Shown here piece after piece: positions 21,435 to 33,665 of a stretch of DNA of 64,000 bases. Under the pieces are notes generated by a model that saw nothing but the letters and a program-made list of their open reading frames with translations, ran no database searches and was not told the origin of the DNA. The stretch is taken from NCBI GenBank assembly GCA_000310025.1, contig FN649734.1, positions 3,342,729 to 3,406,728 on the forward strand, read 5' to 3'. Source of the stretch: Ectocarpus siliculosus (taxonomy: Eukaryota; Sar; Phaeophyceae; Ectocarpales; Ectocarpaceae). The stretch's first letter is position 1, and each line of letters begins with the position of its first letter. The position numbers were made by a program, and so were the translations under genes.

Positions 21435-24400
21435 ACAACAGGATACTTCGCCCCACCGCGTTCGGGAGGCCAGCTCGGTACCTCCAGTTGCTAGAGCGGC
21501 AACCCAGTCCGAGGAAAGGGGGGCGGACATGCCACTCTAGGGGGACCATTTATTTGGCGGGATCGGGGGAGACGGGGCGGGGGGTACACTGGTCCTTTGT
21601 CCTTACAAGGCGCGGCTAAAGTTTCGACAGCTGCCCGGGCGATGGCGGGAACGGGTAGTGCAATGATAAGAGTAACGCTGTTTTTCAAGCAGTTATTTAC
21701 CCTAGATAGAGCGGAGTTTTCAAGAACCCCCTTCAGGATGGTTGCGCGCCCTGTTGTGCCGGCATCGTACACTTATCCAGTCTCGCTTCCATTTGGGCCG
21801 GGCGGCGCTTGCGCGCTGGGGAGGAAAAACACAATTTATGTTGAGACTGTCTCGTTTATGCGTGTAAGCACGCAAATCGGTCCACGCGAATGAGTGCATT
21901 GCTTTACATGCGTCACACGGTTGGACTTAAGAGTGACGTCCTTCGGTATTCCTGTTCGGTTTTTCCGAAAAGTTCAGCGGCGGGTTTGGCATCGTTTTCT
22001 ATATCGAGAACACGCATGTTCATTTTTTGAACAACTACAACTTGGGGTACCTGCGCGTCTGCTCAAAATGCTGATTCCGCCCGAAAGTTCACTCAGCGGC
22101 CTCGTTGCTAGATGTGCAAAAAAAAAATGTAGCGGTTCATCCCGTAGACTGGCAACAAGACTAACCCAGCACCAGGCACTTCATGAATCAAAATGTTCTT
22201 TACGAACGGCATGCTGAGGAACCACAGCGGGTTTCAGAAGTCAGGCTGTGGGGCTACCCCGGCCTGTTGTTCTTGTCGCGAACCTGACCCGAGGACAAAC
22301 CCCGACGAGTCGGTTCGGGTTTGACGATAGGACAGATGCACCTGTCCCACTCTGGTTCCGAACACAGCAGTCGAATTTGGCGTGTAAGTGTTGGAGTCAT
22401 GCCGATTAGGCGAGGCAACTATCCTTGTCTTTCGAGCGAAGTTCTGCGAGAAGCGATCGCTTGCCTCTCTCGCTCTTCTAAACCCCGAGAGAGCGCGAAG
22501 AGTTAGTGAAATCTTGAGGCTTTCGCTGCCACCCTACATCCAGCAGTTCGCTTATTGCGAACGAGATATCCCCTCCGACGCTGAGAGCGCTCTCAGCCAG
22601 GGCGAGGGACAATAATGTCTCTTTTTCCCGTCGGCGACGTCCTGCGCTGCCTGTGAAGCTGTGAGGCCCCCACCAAATCCAAATAGTTCCTGAAATGTTT
22701 GTTTGATTGATCATGATCTCATGATCTCTTCATTCTGCCGCATGTAAATAAAACGCGGCCAGACCTGGGCTGTTCGAACGCGGGAACCTGTTAAATGTGT
22801 GATCCTGTTACCTGATTGGCTCTAGGCGCGTCCCTCTTTTTTTGTCGGTGAGACAGCCATGAGACACACCTCGCAACACGCTGTGAACAAGCGCCCGGTG
22901 ATCACACACGTACCTGCCCACCTCGGTCAAGCGGTGTACCCACGATGGCTCTCCGTTTCGGCAGTGCGGTCCTCGTCAGGAGCGGGTTGCTTCACCGCTC
23001 CAACCTCCCAGCAGCAAGGGGAGTCCGAACCAGGTGCATGAAGTCGACCTCCGTTTTGTAGCGAACATACAGCAGTCCTTTACATGTGTTTCAAACTCGC
23101 GCCCAAGAGCAGACGACGAGTTGCACAGGGTACACAAAAGGTTCAGGCAATGCAGCTCTCCCGGCCCGCAATGAACCACCGACGTCTGCCTGCGAGGATC
23201 CGCGCCCTCTTCGCCTGTCCCCCTTGGTTTGTCTCCCTTTTGCTGCCATGTCTGTGTGAACACTGCGTGCGGTATGCGCGAACACAACGTGAATCACAGA
23301 CTTACTTGGGGACATTCGCAATGTCAGGGCCCAAACGTGCTTATGCACATGTTGCATACCGTTCGCCACGATGTCCACAGCACCAGCGCCTAGACCGCAG
23401 CAGTTGATATCTACTCCTCCTGCCTGCCAGACTCGGTAGCTACAGAGTTGCTTAGGTTTACTGGTACATGGTAACTGCCGGACGCGCGGGTCGTTTCTAT
23501 TTTCTTGTTCCGCAAATCGGCCCCACCTGCCGTACACCGGCTCTATTGTAACAGAGCAAAACCACGCGACTACGATCATCCATCCATTTACCATTAAAAC
23601 TGGCTGTGCTCGCGTATTCAATGGTGTCGTACGGCGTTCGTCCTTTCACTCGTTTTTCAAATGTCAGCCAGCAGCACTGTACAGTAGTGCAGCCTAGAAC
23701 GGAGTATTCGTACGGTAGTAACGAATATCATCATCGTTCCGACGGCGGCGCGCAGGTTCAAAGGAATACTATGTACGAAATGTGATGGCACACCCGAGAG
23801 GTCTTCGAACCCGCGATCAATCGAGCAACCTCCCCAAAGAGAAGAACAAAAAAAATCGTAGGTCGATGTGCTTGCTATGCTGGACTCCGCGGCAGGGCGT
23901 GTTCACGAAAGTATGTATGCTCACCGCAGGCTTGATGGTGTTGTTTGAACCCCATCGCCACCAAAGACTGACCGTTGTTCAAGATCGAGCATTTCCTACA
24001 CCGACAAGGAATCACCGAAAATGGCAAAACGAAGCACCGACGACCCTCATTCAAGAAAGCAAGGCGCACCCCCCACTGCTGCTGTACTTCAAAGCAAAGC
24101 AGCTGGTACAGACAGCGCTGACAAGTCTTGGAGTGGTGGCGATACCCGTTCTCATTGGCTGCATGGTGTACACCCACACAACAAGTCGCGGTCTTCTTCC
24201 CTCCGACAACATTGTTGCTGGCTTTTTTTTTTGTTTCCTCTGGTCGTGGCAGACTGGCGTTTTCGACGGTGGGGGCTACAGCAAAGGGAGGAGATGACGC
24301 CGCCGTACAAGAGGAAAACAAGGTGGGGGTCCAAGTACGATCGACCGGCAGACCACTTTTGTGGTGTGGTACTTGTTTAATCGATGGAGGTTACGCAACC

Positions 24401-24880
24401 TCCTGATCACTGTTCTGCCGGGTACTAATGTTGGAATCGGTTGCTCAGTTGCTCTTGGCGAGTGTACGCAACTGCAAGGGCATTCACGTGCGCGATCCGC
24501 CTGCATGATTACATCTCGCTCAACGTGTGCCTCCCCCTCCACTGGTCTCTGATGTATTCCTTATACCGAGGAGGTAATGTACTAGGGAACCGATTTTCTG
24601 TGCGTCTCCGAAAAACATGTGCTGGATGGGATTCCTATCGGAAACACGTTCGACCGTCCTTGATACCTCACATTTACTCCCTATGCGTACCCCGTCGGAT
24701 AGGTTAGCAGCACTGATGTTCACTGCTGCAGTTATACTTTCACGCCCTGTTGCTAGCCTTCATTTCGTGCGTGTTGCGCACGGTTCTTCATGTCCTCGTC
24801 CAGAATGGTACTCACACGTTCCGAACAGGTACTATTAATAGCACGACTTCTCTCCGTAGTGGTACTAACTCCTACTTCCC
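21435..24880. other. Intergenic region between the M16 and methyltransferase genes
   Basis: No well-supported gene. At 22945 an ATG opens a 38-codon frame beginning MALRFGSAVLVRSGLLHRSN, which resembles a mitochondrial presequence and could be an upstream first exon of the methyltransferase gene. Its best donor (ACCAG|GTGCAT, phase 2) does not join in frame to the next recognised exon, so an extra exon would be needed. A frame near 24000-24200 with a hydrophobic stretch (SLGVVAIPVLIGCMVY) has no convincing splice sites. Confidence 0.4.
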
Positions 24881-27800
24881 ATGCTGCGCTTACTTCCCTG
24901 GCGTCAACCGACCTCCCGTTCGTCGCAGGCAAAGATCAATGCGGCTTGGAACTCCTCTGCGGAGGCGTACGTCGGGAATGTTCAGGATGGTGCTTCTTCT
25001 GCTTCCCTCAAAGTTTCCTCGGGCATGAATGTCGGCTACAAGCTCGCGACGAGAATCGTCACGTCTCCGTACGACAAGGTATGCATACGGTACCCGCAGA
25101 AGTATACCAGTGTCCTGGTGTCCTGCCATGCCCGCTGGTGGGTAGCTAAGCTGACGAACCTGCCAGATAGTGTTATTGTTATAGTTGAAGTTGTTGTTGT
25201 AGTTGTTGCTGTTGTTGTTTACGCCGTTGTTGCTGTTGAAAGTATTTTCGACACTGATGAGTTCCTGGTGTTACGTTGTTCACATCTGTCTTGATGTCAC
25301 GGCACCCCACAGGTGCAGCCGAAGGAGCCCGGAAAACAAGTGGTTCTCGATGTCGCCTCGGCCGGGGGAGAGCCGGCGATCACCATCGCAAAGGCAAGAG
25401 AGGGAATATACCGCAAGGTTGAACCGCGCAAGCGCCCGAGACGAGACGCCAGAACAATAAAATACCTCCAGCGTACACTCCCTGGGGCTCGGGTTTCCAC
25501 CATTTGTTTTGTTGGATCACCCCCGGGGTTCGTCGGCGTTCTCCCCGTTTTATTTTGCAGTTTTTGGTACGGATACGGCGCACGGCAATAGTGTTCACCT
25601 CGATGGGTTCGTCATGGATGATTCGTCAGGAACGCCGATACCATTCCCGGTAGCCTGTGGTTCCGGTTCCGAGCGCGTGTCGTGGTGGTGTTGTACGGCA
25701 TCTGTACCTAATGTTTTTCACCGTGTCGTTCTGCTTGATGAGTCATGGCGCTGCACCCACCGTACTCCCCACCAAAATGTTCACGAATTACCCAGGCGAT
25801 GCCTGGCGCTACGGTCCACGCCACCGATTTCGCCCCAGCGATGATGGACCTCATCAGGTGATCACAACGTCGTGGCATCGACTCGCGTCGGCAGTGTGTA
25901 GAGGGACGGCAGGGGAGGGGCGTGTAGTCAACGCACCTTGCTTCGCGCGCAGATGAAGAATCGGGGCAGGTGTCGATTTTGCCTGCAGATTGGCTCAACG
26001 ATCGCGGGCAGTCCTTAGTGTTTGTCGTGGTAGTTGATGGAGAAGACCGTGCCGCGCAAGCTGTAAAGGAAAAGGGCGAATCCGCCGACGTGTTTATCTT
26101 CTCTTTTCGAAGAGCGTACGGCCCCCTGGCCATGCCTTGAAATATTCCCTCGCCCCGCCCCTTGTAAGCAAACTGTGCGGGACAAACCTTTCTGCGTTTA
26201 TGCAGTTCGGGCTGCAGAGGTGGTATTACCTGTCGGGGTTCATCGACGAGAGCGATTACTCCTCGTCTTTTCGTGCCTGGTGTCACGGCAGTCTCTCGTT
26301 GACCGAAGCGCCACATCGATCAGCATCCGTTCACGTCGTATTGGTGGAAAACGTCATCCAATCTTTGACGACGAAACCGCCCTTCTCTCGCGGGCACCCA
26401 TAGGAAGAGAGCCGCGGAAGAAGGGGTGTCGAATGTAGTGGCGAGCGTGGCAGACGGGGAAGCGTTGACCGGGTTCGGGGACGGGTCGGTGGACGCGGTG
26501 ACCTGCACGTGGGGTCTTCTCTTCATGCCGAACTGGCAGCGTGCTATTCAGGTGCGCAGTCGAGCTGGGCTGCTGTACAGTGTTGTGGGAATCTGCACGT
26601 ACGTACGTGAATTTTCGGTGGCCTGGGGCTTGCGGCTCTTGGTTCTCACGGGGTTTTCTTATGCGCAAGCGACGGGCTGGATGACCCCATCCGCTATCAA
26701 ACGTGTCGGCAAGGGCAGATGGATTGGTGAGATTCGTTTGATATGGCTACTCTGTCCGCACTGTCCTATTCTGCGATATTAATAAAATCCGCACTATCCT
26801 AGTCTTTTGGAGTGTTGCGTGTGATTCACGTAGCGAAGCAAGCTTCGCAATCCACCGCGCGCTCAAATGTCTCCAATAGTTGGAACTGCTATCCCTTGCC
26901 TATGTCCACACCCAACACAACCACGAGTACCAGTCTCCTGGGCAAGCGATGCTCGCACTGAAGTACACACCGCAGGAGGCATGACACGTAGCGGTAGTTG
27001 CGTCCTCTTGCTGGGGGCACCGTGAATCAGAACACTGGACCGTTGTCGTCGAACCTCCTCCGCGCCCCCCATGCCGAGGGAACCCGCGGTACTAGAATAC
27101 GTGTTTTCTCTTTCTTTTTTTTTCGCTGTGCGACGGACGTTTTCTCATTGGAAAGCGGGTTTGACGCGGATTGTGCGAGATATGTAGAGAAACACACACG
27201 AGCACACATACACACCTCGCGCTCGAAGCCTCTTGTCACGCCGTCTCCGGATGTTTCGCGGTGTCATACCGCCGTCGGGTGATGTCTGTCGGTCGTACCA
27301 GGAGTTTTCTCGCGTCCTCAAGAGAGACGGGGTGGTGGCGGTGACGCTGTGGGAGAGGCAGGAAGGCTCGGTATTCCAGCGCATGCGCAACGTGGTGGAG
27401 ACCCTCGTTCCAGGTAAGGGTGGGTGGTTTCTTCCGTCCAACTAGGAGCGATGTCGTGTTCGTTGTGATTGATTCCTGACTTTGGCGTTGGTACGGTCTG
27501 TAGGTGCAGGTGCTAGTACCTTCCTACGGGTTTCGAGGGGCGTGTTCCATACAGTAGAGGCGTTGTTGGTGCTTCCTTGCTGCATGCATCCACAACCCGA
27601 AAGGTAGTCGAATGCCTGTGCGCAAACGGTTGAGCACGGCGGTGTCCCGCTCCGAGGAGATTTTTTTCGTCCCTCCCGGTTTCGCCGAAGGTGTGTCCTG
27701 ATCCCTGACACGTGCGTGTGTGACGCGCTTGTTCGTCCCGATTCACAGGGTTCCAATTGCTGATCGACGCTGAAGCGCTGGGCGAGGACGGGGGATCAGC

Positions 27801-29403
27801 GGTAGTCGAGGAGATGAAGGCTAGTCGGAATTCGCCGCGCAGTAAATACTGTCCTAGAAGATACTACCACCTTAGTTATTTCTGGGGTTGTCTTGACCCG
27901 CTAAATGGTACAAGCTCCATGTTATCACCGAGCCCTCTCAATACAACGGCTACTTCCGTGCTCTCACCGTTGTCGACCTATGACACTCACCGGCATGAAT
28001 CAAGCACGTGTTCTTGAAAAGAATACGCAACATTGAGTACGGAGAGCCGCACCGAACCAGGATTCCAGAGAATGAGGGAGCCACAGCATTGTCGGGGTGA
28101 AAACATGGTTCGTGTGTTTTGCGCGTGACCCTCGTTCGCAATCTGTGGTCGCCTCACCCCCAGGGACCCAACCCCCGGGCAGCGCTTGATTTCCGGGCAT
28201 TGTAGCATATTTGCATTCAGAGTCAACCTTGACCGAACATGGCTGTTTCATCTGGGCGAGCTACATCCTTCGTATGCATTTTGGTCTTGGCACTGCGGCA
28301 AGCTGACCGCACCTGTAGCCAACACGATCCTGTGCTCCGGCTAACGTGCTCGTTTACGTTGTTGTCGGATGACCGGGCTTCGTACCCTCAAGCTGTCGGC
28401 TTTTCGACATGCGTAAGTGTAACCAAGCTACTATACGTTGAAGGTGTGCTTCATTTTCCCCCGGGTCATGGGAGATGTGCACGCCCACAGCACCGGAGAA
28501 GTCAGTTACCCCTTTCGATCGGCTCTTCCTCCTTCAGGCTGCCGGGCTCTGCGACGTGTCGGCGTCCAAGTTTTCGGTGCCCGTGGTTCTCTCGGCCGAC
28601 GCGCGGCCTCGGGACATCTGGGAGCACTACACCGAATCCTCCCCACTCGGGGCAAGTAAACCGCCGCTAGACGTTTGCGCTTAAAAAAGGGGCATGGCCA
28701 GACGCATGTGTAGATAGACGTTTGCGCCTTGAAGGAAGTGGGGTATGGCCAGACGCATGTGAACCCATATATTGGAGTGTGTCGCTCAGTTTTTGACTTG
28801 TTCGGTGCTTCCCACCTGTGCCATCCCGCATCTTTTTCGCATTGCAAGAAATGGGGGACGCATGCCAAGCTCCCCCTCCCCCATACACTGATACGCGGGT
28901 CGACCCGCTGTTTTGGCGGCCCATGATAGCACGTATTGTCTTCAGCGGGCGTGATGTTTTCTTACCACCCATTTTTTTTTTCTCGCGCTGACAGTTGAGA
29001 TTCCCGTTATGGAATCAAGAGCACGGCAGCTTTTCTCTCGGAGCACCGCTGCGTGAAACACGTGTGGACCAGTGCTTCGACAGCCTGCTTACCCTACCAT
29101 GATGTTGTAACAAGCAGTCCTTTTCGACGCTTTTCTTGCTGTTGCTTTCGCGCGTTGTCTCTGATCGATTAGCAAACCATGTCGACCTTGGAGAAAAAGG
29201 GGCGGACAAACGTTCGGCAAGAAGCAATGGACATTTTCGAAGACGCCATGAACAAGGAATGGGTCGAAGGGCGAACGCCCCTCGGACTCCAGAAAGAAGA
29301 CGATGCCGTCGCTGGTGGAAGCTCTCCGGCGGCTTCTCGGCCGCCTCGCATTTACTACGTCCGGGCGCTCGTCGTCGTGGGGCGCAAGACTGGCGGCGGC
29401 TGA
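24881..29403 (+). CDS. Class I SAM-dependent methyltransferase, probably organellar
   Basis: Eight exons: 24881-25078, 25313-25393, 25796-25857, 26404-26551, 27302-27413, 27749-27819, 28538-28651 and 29173-29403. All phases agree and give 338 aa. The start MLRLLPWRQPTSRSS is a good organelle presequence read straight into the domain; an upstream first exon is possible. The Rossmann methyltransferase landmarks are motif I VLDVASAGGEPAITIAK, the acidic strand end in TVHATDF, a VADGEAL motif, motif II GSVDAVTCTWGLLFMPN, and EFSRVLKRDGVVAVTLWE. This pattern fits the UbiE / methyltransferase-11 group that methylates small molecules. The substrate is not evident. Three of the seven introns use GC donors (25394, 27820 and 28652), which is unusual. 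Confidence 0.82.
28668..28770. repeat. Tandem pair of ~48-bp units in an intron
   Basis: tagacgtttgcgcttaaaaa through ggcatggccagacgcatgtg occurs twice in direct orientation, at about 28668-28713 and 28717-28763, with small changes. Intronic to the methyltransferase gene. Confidence 0.8.
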
Positions 29404-30313
29404 ACGGGCTGAGAACATGGAACGGCACGGTGGGGTTATCGAAACGGTGCAGCACGTAGGCCTTTCGCGTTGTTTGCTGCACTATTGATTCCTGGTTCCA
29501 CCTCCGGGAGCGAGCCGCGAAAGGATTTTCAGAAGGTTTATTGCTTCAGCGGGCAGTCTAGGATTTAATTTTCGGTAAGAAGATTTGCGCGTTGTTCAGG
29601 GCGTCGGCTCGGCACAGCTGCATCGAAAAATGGACCGGTACGAGGAGATATGTGAATGCAAGAGGCGATCACTGGGCCAAGACATTTTTGTCGCGCGGCG
29701 GCAGTGCTTTGAATGAGCGGGGACTGAGTCGTTTGGGCGGTTACGCTTGCGCACAACCTGGGTGGTGTCGGTGCAACTATCTATGCCTCACATCGATCAT
29801 TGTGCCGGGACCATCGTTCTTATCACCAGGGGAGTATATTGCCGTGGCTCTCTGTGGCGCACATGCAGTCCCCTCTCATAGTGTGCACGGCACGACATGC
29901 TCAGCGCCCTGTTCTCCGAATTCTCTTCGCGCTCGAAACCTCTAAGGAGTGACCTCGAATTGGGCTGCCTGTTAAACGTGAGGGCAGCCGATTGATTGCA
30001 GCATTTGTATATTTTGTGTGTCCAGACCACAGCGTGCATGCAATGTTGGTAGCCTTCCTTCCCATCTGCCGCGGTATCAGCAGCTATCTTCTGGAACATT
30101 GTGCCGGGAAGATACTCAACACGGAAATCCAACGATGACCCAACCGGACCTCCGCAACAGAGAGATCTTCGACGGTTCACAGTGTAGCTATCCTTGCTCG
30201 TGTGGTGTCATCTTGTGTGTCAGGCTGTGCTTCGCATGTCCGCGAGCAAAAGAGGCGGTATATGATGAGGAAGGTTATGATTGCTATGATGGTTTCCTCC
30301 TCGGGCCTTGTCT
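29404..30313. other. Intergenic, no gene seen
   Basis: Holds the 3' flank of the methyltransferase gene. The longest open frames (about 117-127 codons) lack domain features and splice context. Confidence 0.4.
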
Positions 30314-30505
30314 GCGGGCCGCACGCTTTCAAAATGTTGCAGCGGAGCAGAGGTGTCATCACTGTGAAGAGAGGAGATAACAATAAGATGCAGAGATGCC
30401 AGAGCATCATTATCATCTCGTCACTTGAAGTGGTCTGACGAGAGGACGGGTGTGCAGACGATATAGAAACATGCATGCACCCCGGGTGTGGGTACTACTG
30501 CTGCG
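30314..30505 (+). repeat. Left arm of a long inverted repeat
   Basis: Shares, in inverted orientation with 33301-33665, cgctttcaaaatgttgca, gagcagaggtg, agagcatcatyatca, acttgaagtg, gaggacgggtgtgcaga and gtgtgggtactactgctgcg. It lacks ~170 bases present in the right arm. Confidence 0.65.
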
Positions 30506-30995
30506 GCCAGTGAGCTCCTTGAGCTGCGCGGGACGGGAACATCCTCTGGCACAGGGTCCCATATCGTGGCCTATTGAAGCGTTTTGTTGCACGACTCACG
30601 TGATCCTCGGCAGAGCTCATGCCTTGGGACCGTTTAGCTTTATCGCAGGCACGGGCCAGGTTCTCCCGCAGATGTCGGCAAATCACGGCGAATATGTTGT
30701 CCCGATTTTGCCTATTCGACAGGAACTCTTGCCACTTCTCCGGCCGAGGGGTAGGGTCGTCGAACTTGAAGCCTACCTTCGGCGAATCCCATAAAGGATC
30801 GGCGTTGGTCTTTGCCTTTTTTTTATTGTGCCGAGATACTTGTGTACAACGGCCGACTGAACTGCCGACGCCCCCTCGGTCGCGACGATGCCGGGGGCAG
30901 CAGGCGTGGGCCCCGTGGTGGCTTCGTTTTTCGTACCCCTTGCGGCGTGAGCAAAAGCTTTGACCGGTGGCACTTTCCCCCTCTTCACTCACGAC

Positions 30996-31910
30996 CTGCA
31001 AGCTTAAGCACCATGTCGTGTTCCTTTAAATCGAAGAGGTCGGGAGAACGGTACTCGGCAAGGTACCCGTCACGGCTCAGGAACTCGGGGCTCTTCAGCA
31101 GCGCCATCCGCATGGCTGCTGTACGGAGGGCGAGCGCAGCACCCCCGGTGGAACACCGTTCGTTGAGCGCCCCGAAAGCAAGGGCGATCCAAACACAAGC
31201 ACCCAGCCCGACGTTTGCGACGGGAACCCCCACCCGCCCACCATCGGATGTCGCGGCCCCTTCCAAACACCGACTGGCAAGTTCGTCGGTGTCCTCAGGA
31301 AGGTTGAAACATCCCGTATCCCCCTACATAATCATCGGGGGTGGTTTCGTGGCGGAAAAAAAACATGTCCAGGAGCACACGGCTGGCTGTGGTTTCTTGT
31401 TTTTCGACTGGCATTCCTACCTCACTACAGAAAAAAAATGCTGCAGAGAACAACCCCCCTTTCCGTTGCTGAGCACAACACGCTTCGTAAGGGCGTACAA
31501 GGGATTGCTTTTTTTGCCAATGGGAGGGGACGTGCTACGTCGGTTCCTGCTTTCGTGGTAATACATGAAGTATCGCGCCCTTGCCCATAAAAAACTGCAT
31601 TCCAACATTATTTTCCCTGGCGGGGCTCACCTGTCGGATGGGGTTTATCTCGAATCCGGCAAAGGGATCGGGCAAACCGGCAGCCATAGAAACTAGGTGT
31701 CGGACCTCTGCCTCAGTCACGCCTTTTTCCCACGCGCGTTCACCACTTCTCTTCGCAAATAAATCATCGATGGCGTCTCTGATCCTGGCCAACATCTCCG
31801 TGTTGCGTTTGTCCGCGGCCTTCTCGGATACGCCATCACCAGTGGACTTACGAGGACCTTCCACCGAACAGCCTTGTTTGGCGTTCTTCTTCCCACAATT
31901 TCTTCCCCTC
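30996..31910 (-). CDS. Uncharacterised protein, partial gene inside inverted repeats
   Basis: Two exons join in phase 0: 31910-31631, ending CGACAG|GTGAGCC, and 31323-30996, starting after ATGTAG and ending GCAG|GTCGTG in phase 1. Together they encode about 202 residues. The first part is polar and basic and ends in LPDPFAGFEINPIRQ. The second contains GDTGCFNLPEDTDELASRCL and a hydrophobic helix-rich stretch (NVGLGACVWIALAFGALNER). The 5' start and 3' end are not found; a further exon ending near 30771 (GAAG|GTAGGC) is possible. I do not recognise the family. It lies between the arms of a ~3.35-kb inverted repeat, so it could be cargo of a DNA transposon or a host gene that the repeats happen to flank. 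Confidence 0.5.
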
Positions 31911-33300
31911 CTGCGTCAGTGACACACGGCGCACACGTTCAGTATACGCTTCAACACAATTGCTCCTGTGTTTGTTTTTGGTGCTCCGCTTGCCTGTTGG
32001 TGTGTGTTTTTTTCATGTCCAGTGCGCCCACTCTTTTTGTACACGGGTCGCTACGGCTGTGTCGTTCTTTGCAAAAAACAAGGAGGGTCGCATTAAAACA
32101 TTACGACTGCAAATATACGTCCTGCTGCAACCAATTGATGAACGTGTACCACCTGAAGTACCTGGGTCCTACAGTAGCCCGGGAATGTGTCGTCACACGA
32201 GGAAACAAGCGTCCAAATTTCAATTTTTCAAACGGTTTGGGGGCCGAGTCAAAGGATCTTGTCGGCCGCGGTAGAAGGATCTTGTTGCTACACCACCACG
32301 CGGGAGTGGAGTGAGTACGATTGCCTTACAGCGCACGCAAACATACGATGACGCTGTGCTGGTAGAAGGCGCGAACAAGCGCGGGTGTGCTGCCGCGGCG
32401 TAACGGTTGCTGCTGCTGCTGCTGCTGCTGTTGACCATCCTCGTGTGCATACGAAATCTGCTGGTTTCCGCCTTGTTGTCCTCCTGCTTACTGCTGAAAC
32501 TCCTCACTCTACAGCTCATATTGCGGCAGGGCAATGAACCGATGAAGGCTGCCTCCGTTGTGCTTCAGCTGGCTCTCCAGGCAGCCCTTTCTCTCTCTCC
32601 CTTGGAGCGAGATGCGGAGCAGACGAGCTCATCTCTACGGAAGATAACACCCTCCAAGCGAACTTCAGCGCTTTATACACCTCCAAAAAACGATTCGTCC
32701 CAGACTTAAGATGGTACAACGCTGTAGAGACTTGTCTAAGGGTTCGTTCAAGGGTTGGCCATATTTTGGATCGCCACTACAGCCGGAGTTGTTGACGAAG
32801 AACGGGCGGTCCCATAGGAATCGGAATCCGGCCGCTGTGGGGGCTCCGCGTGATCGACGCCTTGTCGTAAAAAAAAAAATCGTTTTTTGTGGGGACTGTG
32901 TCGGTACATACATTCAAAATTCGCCGACGCCACCGGGACAGATTTAACTTGGCGTCCGCCAATCAGCTGTCTCCATTTAACTTGGCGCCTACGGCATCTT
33001 GTCTATTTTCGAGTAATTTTGGCAATTACACCGCTTTTTCTTCTGCGCGCACCGCATTCGAACCAACCAGTTCAGAGACCGACACACACCAGGCGGGAGC
33101 CTGGGCGCTGCAACTGACGCATACCAGACGCCAACAGCAGCAGAGACCACTCTGGTTTCTGTGTGCACGAAGTTTCGCAATGTCAATCCACACTGAGTGT
33201 CGATGACGAGTACGCAGCAGCACCGCTAGAAGAAGAGCTACAAACACGCACGCACGCATCACGCACACACACGCGAATATTTTATGTCGAGCTACTGCAG
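31911..33300. other. Non-coding region inside the inverted repeat
   Basis: Includes a (GCT)n run at about 32409-32431. No gene recognised. A short segment acattcaaaattcgccga at ~32908 has a relative at ~33715. Confidence 0.4.
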
Positions 33301-33665
33301 CGCAGCAGTAGTACCCACACCCAGGGATCCATGCATGCTTTTATATCATCTGCACGCCCGTCCTTTCGCCAGAACACTTCAAGTAACGTGATGATGATGC
33401 TCTGGTAGCTCCGCGTTGTTTATTTTCGCTCTCTTGACTCCATCTATCGGTAGGTAGGTTCTTTGTTGGAGTGAACACCACACCCAAAGCAATCGCCACC
33501 AATCATCCATCCATCCCGACGCGTCGGTTTGTTGACAACCCGCATGGCAAAATATCTGCACGGCGATTCCTTTGCTGCCCCGGTGACGGCACCTCTGCTC
33601 TGGTGTCTCCTTTCCTTCATCGATTCATTGAGTGAGGTGCAACATTTTGAAAACGTTTGGCTCGC
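33301..33665 (-). repeat. Right arm of a long inverted repeat
   Basis: Inverted relative of 30314-30505, with an extra internal ~170-bp block. The pair encloses about 2.8 kb, including the unrecognised minus-strand gene. Confidence 0.65.

Noticed and set aside
22945-23060. First exon of the methyltransferase gene encoding a presequence
   Set aside because: Attractive N-terminus, but its donor phase does not match the next exon. The start at 24881 gives an equally good presequence without an extra intron, so it is kept only as an alternative.
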